Shown here: positions 12,388 to 24,118 of the stretch, one piece after another
Numbering within the stretch: position 1 is the stretch's first letter
Layout of the letters: every line of letters begins with the position of its first letter
NCBI GenBank assembly: GCA_003254905.1
Contig: QANU01055181.1
Coordinates: forward strand, 371,508-435,507
Source: Nissolia schottii
Taxonomy: Eukaryota > Streptophyta > Magnoliopsida > Fabales > Fabaceae
DNA length: 64,000 nt
Direction: 5' to 3'
Notes under the pieces: generated by a model
What the model saw: the letters and a program-made list of their open reading frames with translations, nothing else
Databases searched by the model: none
What the model was told of the DNA's origin: nothing
Made by a program: the position numbers and the translations under genes

Positions 12388-12642
12388 AAGATTGTTTGAT
12401 CCTAATTTAGGATGAACACCAGCAACATGTCTTATACTTGTAAGTCTTACGAGAAGTAGTGTTTTCAGTGGCGAACGGGTGAGTAACACCTAAAAATTTA
12501 TCTTTGGGAGGTGAATTAGAAATGACTGCTAATAACTTTTAAGCTAAGGAGCAAAATGAGAAATCTGCTCGAGGAGAGGCTCATGTCTGATTAACTAGTT
12601 GGCGAGACAATAGTTTATCAAGACAATGATCACTATAGACTA
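12388..12642 (+). pseudogene. Nuclear copy of plastid 16S rRNA 5' region, heavily decayed
   Basis: The stretch aligns by eye with the first 250 or so bases of plastid 16S rRNA. Recognisable blocks are TTTGATCCTAATTTAGGATG (plastid GATCCTGGCTCAGGATG), CAGTGGCGAACGGGTGAGTA, CTGCTAATAA, and GAGGAGAGGCTCATGTCTGA followed by TTAACTAGTTGG. Almost all differences are C to T or G to A, the pattern left by deamination of methylated cytosines in silenced nuclear DNA. It is a fragment of plastid DNA inserted in the nucleus, not a functional rRNA gene. Both ends fade into unrelated AT-rich sequence. Confidence 0.88.
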
Positions 12643-13017
12643 GTAGTTGTAGAAGAAAAATCATATACTCATTCAAATTCAATATCATTCTATTTATTTC
12701 TGTGAAGTCTCGGTCCAAAGTATATATGAACATTTCTAGCCTTTTTTTTTTTTTTTAAGATAACTCTAGCTTTTCGCCTGCTTCAAATTTTGTACTTTTC
12801 TGCCAAATTAGGGTTGATTGTATTATACCATTTAAATTTATTAAATTATAAAATCATCCAATTATTTTACTTAAACTTTGGATAAAATTAAATTTACAGA
12901 GGTTTACATATGCTCCGATGTGAACTGATGATTAATTAAGGATCTTTCACATAATTTATCATCTCCTAGAGATGTAACTACTATTAATAGCGATATGTAC
13001 CAATTCTATATTCTATA
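12643..13017. other. AT-rich intergenic region
   Basis: No gene or repeat is recognised here. It separates the plastid fragment from the TIR element. Confidence 0.4.
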
Positions 13018-13026
13018 TAAAAATTA

Positions 13027-13441
13027 ACGTTTAATATATTTTTGACGCAAATTTTGATTTTACACTTTATTAATTTTTTTTGTTTTATAGTTCTCAATAA
13101 TTTTTGTAGTCCCTAATGTTAAGCTAGACCATTAAAAAATAATGTGGCAGACGAAAATTAAGTGAGTGTCATTGTAATTTGGTCAAATATAGTCAAATCA
13201 AGTTTTAACTATGGTTAAATCGGCCTTAAATCGTGATCAAACCAGTCCATGGTTCAAACCAGTTTAACAGTAGTTAAAACTTATTTTAAATATATTTGAC
13301 CAAATTACATTAGAACTCATCTAATTTCTGTCTGTCATTTTTTAACTTTTAAACTTAACATCAGTGATTCAAATAAAAAATAATAATAAAATTTAAAATC
13401 AAAATTCGTGATTTATTAAATACAAAAAACTTATTTAACCC
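13027..13441. mobile_element. Non-autonomous TIR element, Mutator type (415 bp)
   Basis: The two halves are imperfect inverted repeats of about 150 bp each. For example TAATTTGGTCAAATA near 13180 answers TATTTGACCAAATTA near 13300, and CCTAATGTTAAG answers CTTAACATCAG. The element is flanked by identical 9-bp direct repeats TAAAAATTA (13018-13026 and 13442-13450). Long terminal inverted repeats with a 9-bp target duplication are the signature of Mutator-like elements. No coding capacity is present, so it depended on a transposase elsewhere. Confidence 0.75.
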
Positions 13442-13450
13442 TAAAAATTA

Positions 13451-14078
13451 TCAACACCTTTTTATATACTCAAACCTTTAATAGAAAAGTTTGAGAGCTT
13501 ACTATGTATAAATAGGGGATTGGTAGTCTCCACACCTTTATGTGAATATTAACATCCTGAACATTTTTACTTTGGTCCAAAAAGTAAAAAACTCAATTTT
13601 TCCTTTTGGTACTCCACTTGTATCTATGAGTAGCCTTATAATTGTCATTGATACTAATATTTCTTTCACGTAATTAATATTATACATTTATTCTTTATTT
13701 TTCTCTCCTTAATATTATACTAATAAATTAATGAATATAATGTATAAACTAATTAAATATTTCTTTTGATAAACCTAAATTGATTTAGTATACTAGTACT
13801 AATACGGTTATATAGATTAGTAAATTATTTTTTTTAACAATATATTGAGACAACCTATATATTATGTTGTAATTAAATAAAATTAATATTATGTCAAAGA
13901 TACGTAATTTCTTTCAAAGATCACGTAATCATCAATGTGTATAATTTTTTTGGATTTTTTTTTAATTTATGGGGTTTGCTGTATTTCTTTTGTTTACGTA
14001 ATATTATATTTTTTTTGAAAATTATATTTTTTTCAAAACTTATATTTACATAATCATCAACCTAGCTATATGGGAACT
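13451..14078. other. AT-rich intergenic region
   Basis: Very AT-rich with several T and A runs and no coding frame. Nothing further can be supported. Confidence 0.45.
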
Positions 14079-14090
14079 ATATTTACATAA

Positions 14091-14276
14091 ACCAATGGGG
14101 GTTGGTCCAAGTGGTAAGCGGCTTGATATCGCTTAAGCAAGGTCCTGAGTTCGAGACCTTGTGTACGCAGTTATCCCCGCTGGGAGACTCACCCGCCCTC
14201 GCTAGGTGCGCGACCCGGGTCGACCCGGATTAGTCGAGGCTAAGCCTTGGATACCAGGCAGGCAACCTAAAAAAAA
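14091..14276 (+). mobile_element. tRNA-derived SINE, copy 1
   Basis: The 5' part has RNA polymerase III boxes: an A box (TTGGTCCAAGTGGTAAG, 14102-14118) and a B box (GAGTTCGAGACC, about 14148-14159). The body ends in an A tail. Flanking direct repeats ATATTTACATAA (14079-14090) and ATATTTACGTAA (14277-14288) are the target-site duplication with one mismatch. A second copy of the same family sits at 45452. SINEs have no protein and are moved by LINE enzymes. Confidence 0.88.
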
Positions 14277-14403
14277 ATATTTACGTAATTTTTTTTTCTG
14301 GAGATAGAAATAAATTGTAAAAGTAAAATATTAATTATGCGAGAGAATGGTAAGCAGTAATTAAAGTGGACACGAAAATTACAAAGCTACCCATAAATAC
14401 AAG

Positions 14404-14827
14404 TGTTATGGATTGGACTCATGGTCTTGATTGGACCTCCTCATGAGCTCCGCAGAGCACATGTCAAAGGCCCATCAAACCCACACTGACCTCATTCCCG
14501 AGTTAAAAAGAAAATTCCATACTCATAGCGGAATCTTTTGACCGAGAGAAAATCCGATTCCGCGGAAAGATCCCCAATGTCAATAGAAGAACCCGGGATC
14601 ATGAACGAATCATCAGCTCTAGTCCTATGACCCTGGAATGACACATCCTCGGTTATAAAAGGACCGACCTGTCAGGTATCACTTAAAACTCATCTTTTGA
14701 ACTTAACCATTCATATAGAGACTTACTTGAGCGTCGGAATACTTGCAGGTACCCCTGTTGCCGCACCAAAGACACACCGAGGAGTCTTGGAGTCCCTTAT
14801 TGTATGAGAAAACTTCATCTCAGTACA
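14404..14827 (+). mobile_element. Solo LTR (424 bp), related to the one at 41576
   Basis: It starts TGTTATGG and ends CAGTACA, and is flanked by the 5-bp duplication ACAAG (14399-14403 and 14828-14832). It has a TATA-like GGTTATAAAAGG near 14652 and the segment TTACTTGAGCGTCGGAATAC, shared almost exactly with the solo LTR at 41576. No internal region is present, so the element was removed by LTR-LTR recombination. Confidence 0.8.
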
Positions 14828-14832
14828 ACAAG

Positions 14833-15968
14833 TTGAGTGACAAAGGAAGGAAATGAGCTTTTGAACCAAAGTGAAACGGGAAGGATGTTAACCTTCACAT
14901 GAAGGTGTGGAAGTTAGAATCCCCGTAAATATATTTTATTTATATATCAGGGGTTAAGATGGTTACTTTATAAGCTTCTCTTTAATTGATATATATATAT
15001 ATATATACACACACACAAGTGTGTAACATGTAAACAATTCAGGGTAACCAAGGAATGTGAGTGAGTGGTGTTCATATCTCATACAGAAGGAAAGAAAAAT
15101 CAATGAAATTAATATTTTTTATTGGGGTGAACGAGATATGAGAGATGATCGATAGTTGAAACATGAGAAGAGAGACTTTTGATGGTAGACCCACTTTCTG
15201 ATTTGGTTAGAGAATTAAATAAATCTTACTAATACACTATATCATACATTATATTGTATTATAGAAATCTAGGACAAATATACATGTATAGACTCATATT
15301 ATAATTTCTTATGATCTCTTTATGAAAGTGACAAGCTGTAAGTAGCAAATTTGCTTGCCATGTTGGCTTTATCTAACAATTTAAAGGTGTGGTTAAATAA
15401 TTATATCACTACATAGTAACGTTATTAGTAATATTTTATTAGACATTTTAAAAATGACACACTAATGAGATATTTCTTAAATGTTAATTTAATAGAAAAA
15501 TTAAAATTTACCCTCACTAATGTGTAAAGGACATTCAAAAATCGGTCCAATTGATCTAGACGTTCAGTATATTACGACGTATCTGACTTCCCTCTGAATA
15601 ATTTGAGATCTTTTCTTTCTCCACAGTCATAACATTGTGTGGTGCATTTCTCCGGACCCAACATAAATATACTACACATGCTGGTCGACTTCTTCCTGGC
15701 TCTATATCTTGGACGAATTAATGACCGAAAGCCTTAGTTCGAAACTATACAAGACACAAAATATTGGGCCACGGTATATGTTGGAGCTTGCGGTTATGTG
15801 GACGTACACTATCTATGTAAAGTATGTATATTTATGACAAAATGAATAATCAAGCTCGCTGGGGCGCAAAACAGGATCAAATATGCTTTTTGATGTTAGT
15901 GTACTCAATTTTTTTTTTACAACCGGAGTATCCACGCCTGATGATTACAGGGAATAATCTCTCATTGA
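14833..15968. other. AT-rich intergenic region with AT/AC microsatellite
   Basis: A mixed (AT)n(AC)n run lies at about 14990-15017. No gene is visible in the rest. Confidence 0.4.
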
Positions 15969-15977
15969 CTTGTAAGT

Positions 15978-16685
15978 ACTAGGGGTGTTCATGGGTCGGG
16001 TAGGGCCGGGTTGACCTATACTCGAACCCGACCCTATATTTAGACCGGGTCAATTTTGAGGACCTGGACCCGACCCTAAACTCGATAGGCCTGATCATCT
16101 TCAAGCCGAGTTAAAACTCGGGTTTAAACCGGGCCAAAACGGGTCAAAATAAATTCAAAATAAATTCATTAGCAAAATGTAGGTAGAAAAAATTCATAAT
16201 TGATATGCAGAATTGTAGAAATTGCAGCAGAATTACATAAATAACAGTAGAAACAACAGAATTGCATAACAAAAATAGTAGAAACAGAAACAACAAAAAT
16301 TGCATAACAGAAACAGCAAAATTGCATAACAGAAATAACAGAAATTGCATAACAGAAACAACAAAATTGCATAACAGAAATTCAGAATTGATATATTGCA
16401 TAATTGCAGAAATTACAGCAGAATTGTTTAGATATTACAGCAGAAATTACAAAATAGCAGAAATTGAAAGCATGTAAAAGAACAAAAAATGTATAATAAT
16501 ATGCTCCGGGCCGCTGGGCCAGGACAGGTGGCCCGAGGCTAGACCCCAACCTGGTATGTATTACAATCGGGTTTTTTTTTTTTAGTTTTTTTAAAAATCG
16601 GGCCAATTAAAATTGGGCTCGATTCGGCCCGAATGTTTCGGGTCGGTTCGGGTTGGTGGGCCGAACCGGGTTATGAACACCCTTG
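15978..16685. mobile_element. hAT-type non-autonomous element (708 bp)
   Basis: The left end (CTAGGGGTGTTCATGGGTCG) is the inverse of the right end (CCGGGTTATGAACACCCTTG). The 8-bp direct repeat TTGTAAGT flanks both ends (15970-15977 and 16687-16694), extending to nine bases with the preceding C. Short TIRs ending AGGGGTGTTCAT and 8-bp duplications fit hAT elements. The ends are GC-rich and the middle is a tandem repeat; there is no transposase gene. Confidence 0.8.
16262..16400. repeat. Tandem repeat inside the hAT-type element (unit about 24 bp)
   Basis: Units resembling AATTGCATAACAGAAACAAC recur about five times, with small changes and some unit shortening. Both strands give spurious open frames through it. 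Confidence 0.75.
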
Positions 16686-16694
16686 CTTGTAAGT

Positions 16695-17949
16695 GTGGAT
16701 CAGTTGATTTGGAGATTTAAGGTTACTTCATAATCAAAGTAAGATATCAAACCTCTAACATTTAATTAAAAGAGAATAAGAATCTTTTAATCAACTACAC
16801 CCTAAATTGGTCTACTCAATTATACCAGCTAAAAATTTAACCAAGATCCAATTTGAGGAGATATTGTAAAGAGATTTCATACAACTAAAAGGAACATAAA
16901 TGGTTATATACTTCCTATTAAACTATAAGTAATATATAATGCTAATAAGAATTGTTAGCATGTTAATGAGCATGTTGTTGAGGAAAATGTACTGAGAAAG
17001 TTTTAATCTAATTAATTGAATAACTTTAATTAGTCATACGAAATATGGTCGATTGGAATAAAATGAAATGGTAACCTGAGTTTGTATTTTGATTAATTTT
17101 CAGTGGTATTATTCTTTCAGTAAGGTAAACGACACTGCACTAACATCTCATGTTTGGGTGAATTGAAAATATTAGGGTGTCCAAGTCTTTGCGACTAGTG
17201 GGGTTTATACTCACTTCACACCCACTTTTTCATATGTTTGGTTTTTATTCTCACCATTTTATTGCAAAACCCAGTAAATAAGGGTAAGGATCACTATTAC
17301 AGATATTCCAAACCACCAAGGACAAAACACCCCAACAAGGTTGAGAATGCCCCATTAAAAACCCCGAAAAAGCTCAATGAACGAAACCCTTGCTTTTTAG
17401 TGAGGAAAAGAGCACTGACCCTACTTAGTTAAAGCAACAAATCTAGTACAATGATCAAAATAAGCAACACAGTTAAGGTCAAACACAATTGACAATGTCT
17501 TAAACCACTATGACTATAGCCAATACATGAACTATTCTATTCCCCCGCATCTGCACCCAACGCTCACAGGCCTGTTAATAAATCATTCTTCCCTTAATAT
17601 TATAATACCAATTCTTGGGTATTTGGTGAGTTTTTTTCACAGTAACCGTCCTCATGTAACCAAATTAATTCACACAACAAAACTATCAACCAAATAGTTT
17701 CTTTAGAACTTATGAACCGGCACAATTCACACCCAACAGAACAACTAGGGAAAATATGGGCATTAATAGAATGTTGTTCACACCAAACATACCACCTTAT
17801 TTATTCAACAAAATTATCACCTTGTACTGGGACACATAGCAAGCCTCCGAGATGAGCTCACCCAAAACGGAAAAAAGACTTAGAGTTCCCTCACTCCTTG
17901 TGATAAGGTCAGAGCATTGTGGTTTTACCAATCATAAATAACTCATCCC
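16695..17949. other. AT-rich region at the 3' side of the LINE
   Basis: No domain is recognised. Part of 17400-17949 could still be untranslated or decayed 3' LINE sequence, since the LINE ORF ends close by on the minus strand. The LINE 3' end and its target duplication were not found. Confidence 0.35.
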
Positions 17950-18478
17950 CTTCAGCATAGTCATCAAGGGACAAAGGCAATTTAGTACTACCGATAACAA
18001 CCCACGAACCCCCCTTTCAGCATCTGTCAAACCATTCTTGCGTCCATAATTTTGCTAACACAATTACATCATCAATTTTCACTACTTTATCCTCAAAAAT
18101 ACATTTATTTCTCATAAAGCAAATTGTCCATATTTTAGCATAGAAAGCAATTGTCCACTTCTTCTTTTGTCCCCTTCTCAACCAAGTGTAGGCCCAAGCT
18201 TCATAGAACTCATTTGCATTTCTGAGACCTACCACACCACATTCCAATGATTCAACCACACACACCAAATTTTGAATGCAAAATTACACTTAAAGAATAG
18301 GTGGTTCACAGATTCATCATGCACACCACAAAGCATACAAATTGTTTGTTGTGCATTTAAAATTTGTAAAGTAACCAACCTATCTCTAGTGTTAAGTCTA
18401 CCAATCAATACAAACCAAGACAAGATTTCAATTCTAGGAGGGATAAGCCTTTCCATACCGAGGACAAGTAGCTAAAAG
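17950..18478 (-). pseudogene. LINE fragment: zf-RVT zinc-binding domain and C terminus
   Basis: The minus strand encodes LIPPRIEILSWFVLIGRLNT followed by CMLCGVHDESVNHLFFKCNF, the zf-RVT domain found at the C terminus of plant LINE reverse transcriptases. An overlapping frame continues with KKWTIAFYAKIWTICFMRNK. A frameshift separates the two. The matching upstream part of the same LINE resumes beyond 22020, so an insertion separates the pieces. Confidence 0.8.
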
Positions 18479-18926
18479 TCGATGCTTCTGGTGAAGCCTC
18501 CTTAATCTTGATAACAGTCTTTGCAAATGATTTTGATAGTTTTATGTGGCTTAGAGAAAGGGGGTATAGGAAATGTAAATAGTGAAGGGAAGAAAAGAAT
18601 ACACACCAAATTTATACTTGTTTGATTCCTAAGAGTTAGGAATCTACGTCAAGTTCTTCAAACACCCAAATCACTTTTCTTTCACAAAACCTTCAAGTAC
18701 AAACACCAATGGCACCTTCTAAAAACCTCACAAAACAAACTTCCAAATACAAAGAAACTTGAAATAAAATTTCTCTCAAGCTCTCTGTTGCTCCCCAAAA
18801 CAAACTCTCAAACAACCAAAATTTTTCTCACCAAACAACAAAATACAAAAACACAAATAAGAGGATTGAAAAACCAATTCAGAATAGAAGATGTTTAGAG
18901 GAGGTGCACGTGAGGATGTACATCAA

Positions 18927-20330
18927 TGATGGGTGACACACACTAAAACGTTGTTAATTTTAGTACACGATCAAATAATAATTTATAAAACTAAATTAAC
19001 CCCAAAAAAATGTAGTAAAGGAGGCTAACCTAGGTCGTCTCTCAAGAAAACAATTAGAACCAATTGAAATTATAATTACAATAAAAAAAGGGGTGTTTGG
19101 ATTGATGAATAAAAATAAAAAGAAAGCAAAACAAAAGTATGTCAACAATGATAAAAGGCAATATATGTCAACAAATGATAAAAGGCAATATCCTGCATAC
19201 GGCGTTTCTAGATCAAGGATTAATTGTCATCAGTTCCTAATTTATTATTCATAGGAGGGGATGTTGTTTATTAGTTGAAATCTCTAACTAATACACAATT
19301 TACTTAAGAGACTACGATCATCAATCCCCTAAGCATTTATTAATACATGAATTAAAACTAAGATCTCAACATTTAAAACCCATATCAATTATGTCCCAAT
19401 TCACAACCTAATTAAATCTAATTAGTTCCCCAAAAAGTTCTCAAATCTTAAATCAATAAATCCTACAATCCCCAAGATCTATCAACCTATAATTAACTCT
19501 AACCAATAACATGTGATCGTTATATTACTAATTAGGGGAGAACCAAATCATGAATAAATATTAAGCACAAGAACCTCCAATTAATCCTAATCTAGAGTTA
19601 CCGCATGCAAGATATTAAGAAAACTACCCAACCATGGATGGAGGATAAATGCTCATAATAAATAAAAATAAGAAGAGAGTAGAAAATAATGTAGAATTAA
19701 AATAACAAAACCTGAATTAGAGAACGAAAGAAATTCACAAATAATTGGGAGCTTGTGTTGTCAATGCGAACGCTCCAACAATCCTTGGAGAACTAATAAC
19801 TAAGCACTACTAACATAAACTTAAAGTGCATAAAATAAAAGGAAAAAGTGCAGAAAATAAAATTGGAGGCAAAGTATGAAGTTGTCTTTTGTTGTTGAGA
19901 GAAGATGTCTTATTTATAGAGGATTGACACAAAGTGGTTGTAAATCCGACACTTTCAGCACAACAGCTAGTAAAATCGCCATAACTTTGGCTACACATAT
20001 CGGATTGAGGTGATTCAAATCTCTAATTAAAGCTAAGAGATAGATCTACAATTTTGTTGTTGACGTCAAATTGAGATTCAATCTCCATCATGGTGAAAAA
20101 TCTGTGGCAAAGTCAACGTTAAAAAATCCTCAACAAATCTTTGACCAAATCTTTTTGAATTTGAATTCAATCTCACATTTATTGGTCCAAATCTTCTCTT
20201 CAAATATCTTCTTCAAAATATATATCTTATCAAATTTCCTTCAAATCTTCATTGATCATCTTGATAATTTATTTTCTGCAATTAACATAGAAAACTAAAA
20301 AAGAACAAAAGAAATCTATACATTAATTTC
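18927..20330. repeat. Dispersed repeat C, copy 1
   Basis: From GTGACACACACTAAAACG onward, about 150 bases match the right-hand end of the window (63851-64000) closely, including GGCTAACCTAGGTCGTCTCT. The remainder has the look of a retrotransposon leader or LTR (CATGCAAGATATTAAG, CTTATTTATAGAGG), but no gene is present. The right boundary is approximate. Confidence 0.55.
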
Positions 20331-20949
20331 TAATATAAAATAATGCTTAATATATATATATATATATATATATAAATCTTATTTTCTTATTCTTCATTTC
20401 TCTTTTTTTAAAGTTTTTTTGATATTAAAGTAGTTTTAATAGAATAGATAAAATAGAAGCTAAATCATAGAATAGATAAAAAAATTCTATATTATATACC
20501 AGAAAGGAATTAAAAAAAGTAAAAGTTGATAATTCTAAATAAAATTATGAAAGATTTCATTCCAATTAATATTGAACAGGAAATTTTAAGTAATAAAATG
20601 ATTTCAAAATCTTTTTCGAATTGCAGTACATTATTTTTGTTTTCGTTTAATTAATTAATTGATTAAAATATCTTGTATGATATTCTTGCCCCTGTGCTAA
20701 CCATTCTATTTCCACTTCTGGTCTCACTCTATTAAGAATGGAATTGAATGAGTATTTTTCTCAATTTCTCACAAAAGAAGATAATGTGCAAAACATATTA
20801 ATTAAGCATTAAAACCACGCATTTTTAGTATGCAATGTTCAATTATAAAATAATAAAATATGGTATAAAATCCACCTATCAAAGGTTATTTCTCTCATTT
20901 TTCTGCACTGATGAATGATGAAGGACGTTTCATTTATACTTGACTTTGA

Positions 20950-22015
20950 TATGATTCTTCAAGCTTGATGCTTAATGCTATGTCCTTCATTCATGTCATC
21001 TTTACCTTTTTCTTCTATGATTCTTGCTTGATATAGCTTTGATTTCCATGAAATTAACTCTTCCTTTCTTGTTTCCAAGTTTTCTGTTGACACTCTTTAA
21101 TGGAGGTTTTTCCTCATGTTTTCCATCTTTCTTCCTTTTCCTCCATTAATTTTTCTTGACCGTTGCACTGTCACTTTCTTCCTTTTCTTGCTTTCCTTTA
21201 ATTTCTTTCTTTTCAAGTTGTTTCCGGAATTTCCATTTTTTGACAGCTCTTGTGTAGTTTCCATATCTGTAGGATCATTGCTTCCATGTCTTCTTCCTCT
21301 TTCTTTTTCTTTCTTTCCTTTTCCAAAAATTTTGACCGTTTGCAGCATGAAATCAATACTTTCTCTTTTCTTTTCTTTTCTTCTTTCCTTTCTCAAGGAT
21401 TGCTTACGTTTTCTTTTCTTGTTTTCTTCCATAACTGGAGCGTGAAATCAGCTTCTTTTCACCGAAAGATCTGTTGCTTCCTCACGTCTCTTTCTTTCTA
21501 TTCTTCTTTTATTTTATTTCTACTTCGAGCTATTCTTGATAGCTTCCTAATTTCCCTTAACAACTTTATTTGTGTAGTTTCCTTCTTCATTTTTAGAGAG
21601 TCCATAGCTATACATACATTGCTTCCATACTTTCTTTCTTTTTCTTCTCTTCCTTCCTTTCCCAAAATGATTCTTGCGGTTTTGTAGCATAGCTTCTTTC
21701 GTCATTTCCTTTTTGACTGTGTGGGAAATGATGATTTTATTTTTCCCAAGCTTCCCATTTTGTAGTCTTGTCATTGTCAATCTCTTTCTTTGATTGACTT
21801 CTCTTTCTTTATTTTCTTTTCCATTTGCAGGTGTCTTTATGTCACTTTTTCTTTCCTTTTTTTTCAATTTGTTTTTTCCAAATTTTGTCTTATCTTAGCT
21901 TTCCTTTCTTCACACAACTTTGGGCTTTCTTTCTTCATTTGGGTCGTGAGTTTCCTTATTTCCCTTTTCCGATTTTTTATATATACTTTGGGCCACAATT
22001 TTTGCTGATGAATGA
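20950..22015. repeat. Strand-asymmetric pyrimidine tract with internal duplications
   Basis: The plus strand is dominated by C and T (TTTCTTTCTTTTT-type runs). Blocks such as TTGTGTAGTTTCC followed by CATTGCTTCCAT recur at about 21250 and 21568, so the tract grew by duplication of a unit of about 320 bp. Open frames through it are lysine- or phenylalanine-rich and not credible as genes. Confidence 0.55.
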
Positions 22016-22029
22016 TGAATGATAAAACA

Positions 22030-24118
22030 CTTAATACACACATTAGTAAAATTCACACAATGTTTGTCATCAAATATAATATTTTCAAATTCTAAATCAA
22101 GAAATTCGGTTGAGAACTCTCCTTGATTATCAAATTCCCACACAATTCTGTCCATAGAACTCACACACAATTTTGCCTCCATAATTCTTTCTTGAAGCTC
22201 ATCTAACATTTTTTCCTCCTATTGGAATAACTCTCGCCTCCATTGGAGGATCCAAATCCAAAACCCACAGAGACCCTTTCTTTCCTCAGATTTGAAATAG
22301 AATACAATCTTGGAAACAACTCCATTAACTTCGAATCACCCACCCATAAATCTTTCCAAAACATTGTTTTCTCACCATTCCCTACCATCAACATGATTCC
22401 TTTGTCACAAATCAACCTTCAACCATTCTTCTCCATTTTGCATGTTCCAAATCTCTTGCCATACACCACCAATTTGTCTGTACGACTTCAATCATTCCTC
22501 AATACAATTGCAAAAAATGACTACTCTCTTCCATAATGGGTACTCTTCCTTGGTATAAATCACCATTTGAATTATAAGGATAAATTTTTTATCACCAGGT
22601 CTCCCACACCCAACCCTCCTTGTTTTTTATTTTTAGGCAATTGAATTTGTGACCATTTTACTATAGTTTGTCCCCATTAGCTTTTCCCTGAAGAATCTTC
22701 TTTGAAGGCCGATAATCCTCCTCAAAACTTGATTCGATAGTCTGAATAGGCTCATGAAGTACAACAACTAACTATTTAACAAAGACTTAATCAACACAAG
22801 CTTGCCTGCCCTTGAAAGAGTTTTAGATCTCCACATGCTTAACCATCTTTCATTTTTCAATTACCGAGCCCAGATACTCACACATTTGGATTTGCTCAAA
22901 TAGGGATACCCAAATATTTAAAAGGGAGACAGAAACTGAACATCCCAACATATTTCTGATTCTGTCAACCTAATGTTGATCACAACCAATGGGGATAATT
23001 ACAGATTTATTATAATTAATAGACAAACCTGAGATCGTGCAAAAATAGTCCAAAAACATCATGTAATTACTCATCGTCCTCTCTTCCATAGGACTGAAGA
23101 TGATAGTATGGTCAGCAAATTGAAGATCGATGAGGGTCACACCGTATCTGCCCACTTTAAGGTCGTCGATCTGACCATGCTCAACTGCCATTTTTATTAG
23201 TCTATTGACAACATCCGCCACAAGGAAAAATAAAAACGATGATATCGTATCACCTTGTCGAATCCATCGCTCCATTTTGACTGTTTTAGAAGCCACACAG
23301 ACAATTTCGCCGAAGAAATACACCCTTGTATCCACTTTCTCCACAAATGACCAAAACCAATTAGCTTCAAAGTTAAATCCATGAATTTACATCTTACCAA
23401 ATCGTAAGCCTTGTGGGAGTCAAGCTTAAGAATAATTTCCTTAGCCATTGAACCGCCTCACATGTTATCAAGGCTCCATCAAGGATTTGGCAGCCTGCAA
23501 CAAAAGCGATTTGAGATTCCCCAGAAGAATAGGCAATACTGATCACAACCTTTAAGCCAATAGTTTGGATATTATTTTGTAGGTGCATCCCACCATGCTT
23601 ATTAGCCTAAAATCTTTAATTTCATCTGCATATTCAACTTTTGGAATTAGTACTACCCACATCATGTTAGCTTCATTATGAATGACCCCATTTGTAGAGA
23701 ACTCTTTCACCTCCATGCTAAATTCTTTTTCAATCTCTAACCACATTAGCCTAATGAAATTGAAATTGAAACCATCTGGTCCCGACGCTTTTGCAAGATC
23801 ACACAACCAAACTGCATTCTTTATTTCTTCCATTGTTGGCATGGCCTCAAGAGTAGTTGCCTGAGTACTTGAAATTTGATTTAGTAACCCATCAAGTAGC
23901 TGAACATCAAAATCAACATCATCCTTGTATAGATCCTTGTACAAGTGATGTATCTTCCTTTATTTTTGCAAGCCTGCTTAGAACCCTTCCCCCACCTTCA
24001 ATCTTGCGATCAATTTCCTTCGTTTCCTCACATTTGCTAGTGAGTAAAAATATTTAGTGTTCCTATCCATATTCTTGGTTAGATTGTCCCAATTGTTTCC
24101 AGTACAAGTCTTGTCTAT
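22030..24118 (-). pseudogene. LINE fragment: reverse transcriptase domain
   Basis: The minus strand carries, over several frames, DLAKASGPDGFNFNFIRLMW, DFRLISMVGCTYKIISKLLA, LKLDSHKAYDLV and VTLIDLQFADHTIIF, which are LINE reverse transcriptase motifs in order. The catalytic FADD box reads FADH, because the second aspartate codon is now CAT (near 23110). Further down, GNGEKTMFWKDLWVGDSKLM leads towards the zf-RVT part. Several frameshifts make it clearly non-functional. Confidence 0.9.

Larger units (their letters stand above)
18479..22020. mobile_element. Insertion of unclear class into the LINE (about 3.5 kb)
   Basis: The LINE frame is broken between the stretch around EFDNQGEFST (ending near 22030) and LIPPRIE (18456), whereas related LINEs join these within a few dozen residues. 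The intervening block holds a dispersed repeat (18927 onward) and a purine-strand tract (20950-22015). The exact ends and any target duplication were not found, and it may contain more than one element. Confidence 0.55.

Noticed and set aside
12388..12642. Functional 16S rRNA gene or bacterial contamination
   Set aside because: It covers only the 5' part, is full of C-to-T changes and is embedded in plant AT-rich DNA.
16144..16477. Cys/Phe-rich and Asn/Arg-rich frames
   Set aside because: They come from the tandem repeat inside the hAT-type element.
21097..21867. Lysine/glutamate-rich and phenylalanine-rich open frames on both strands
   Set aside because: They follow from the simple pyrimidine/purine tract; no start context, introns or domains support a gene.
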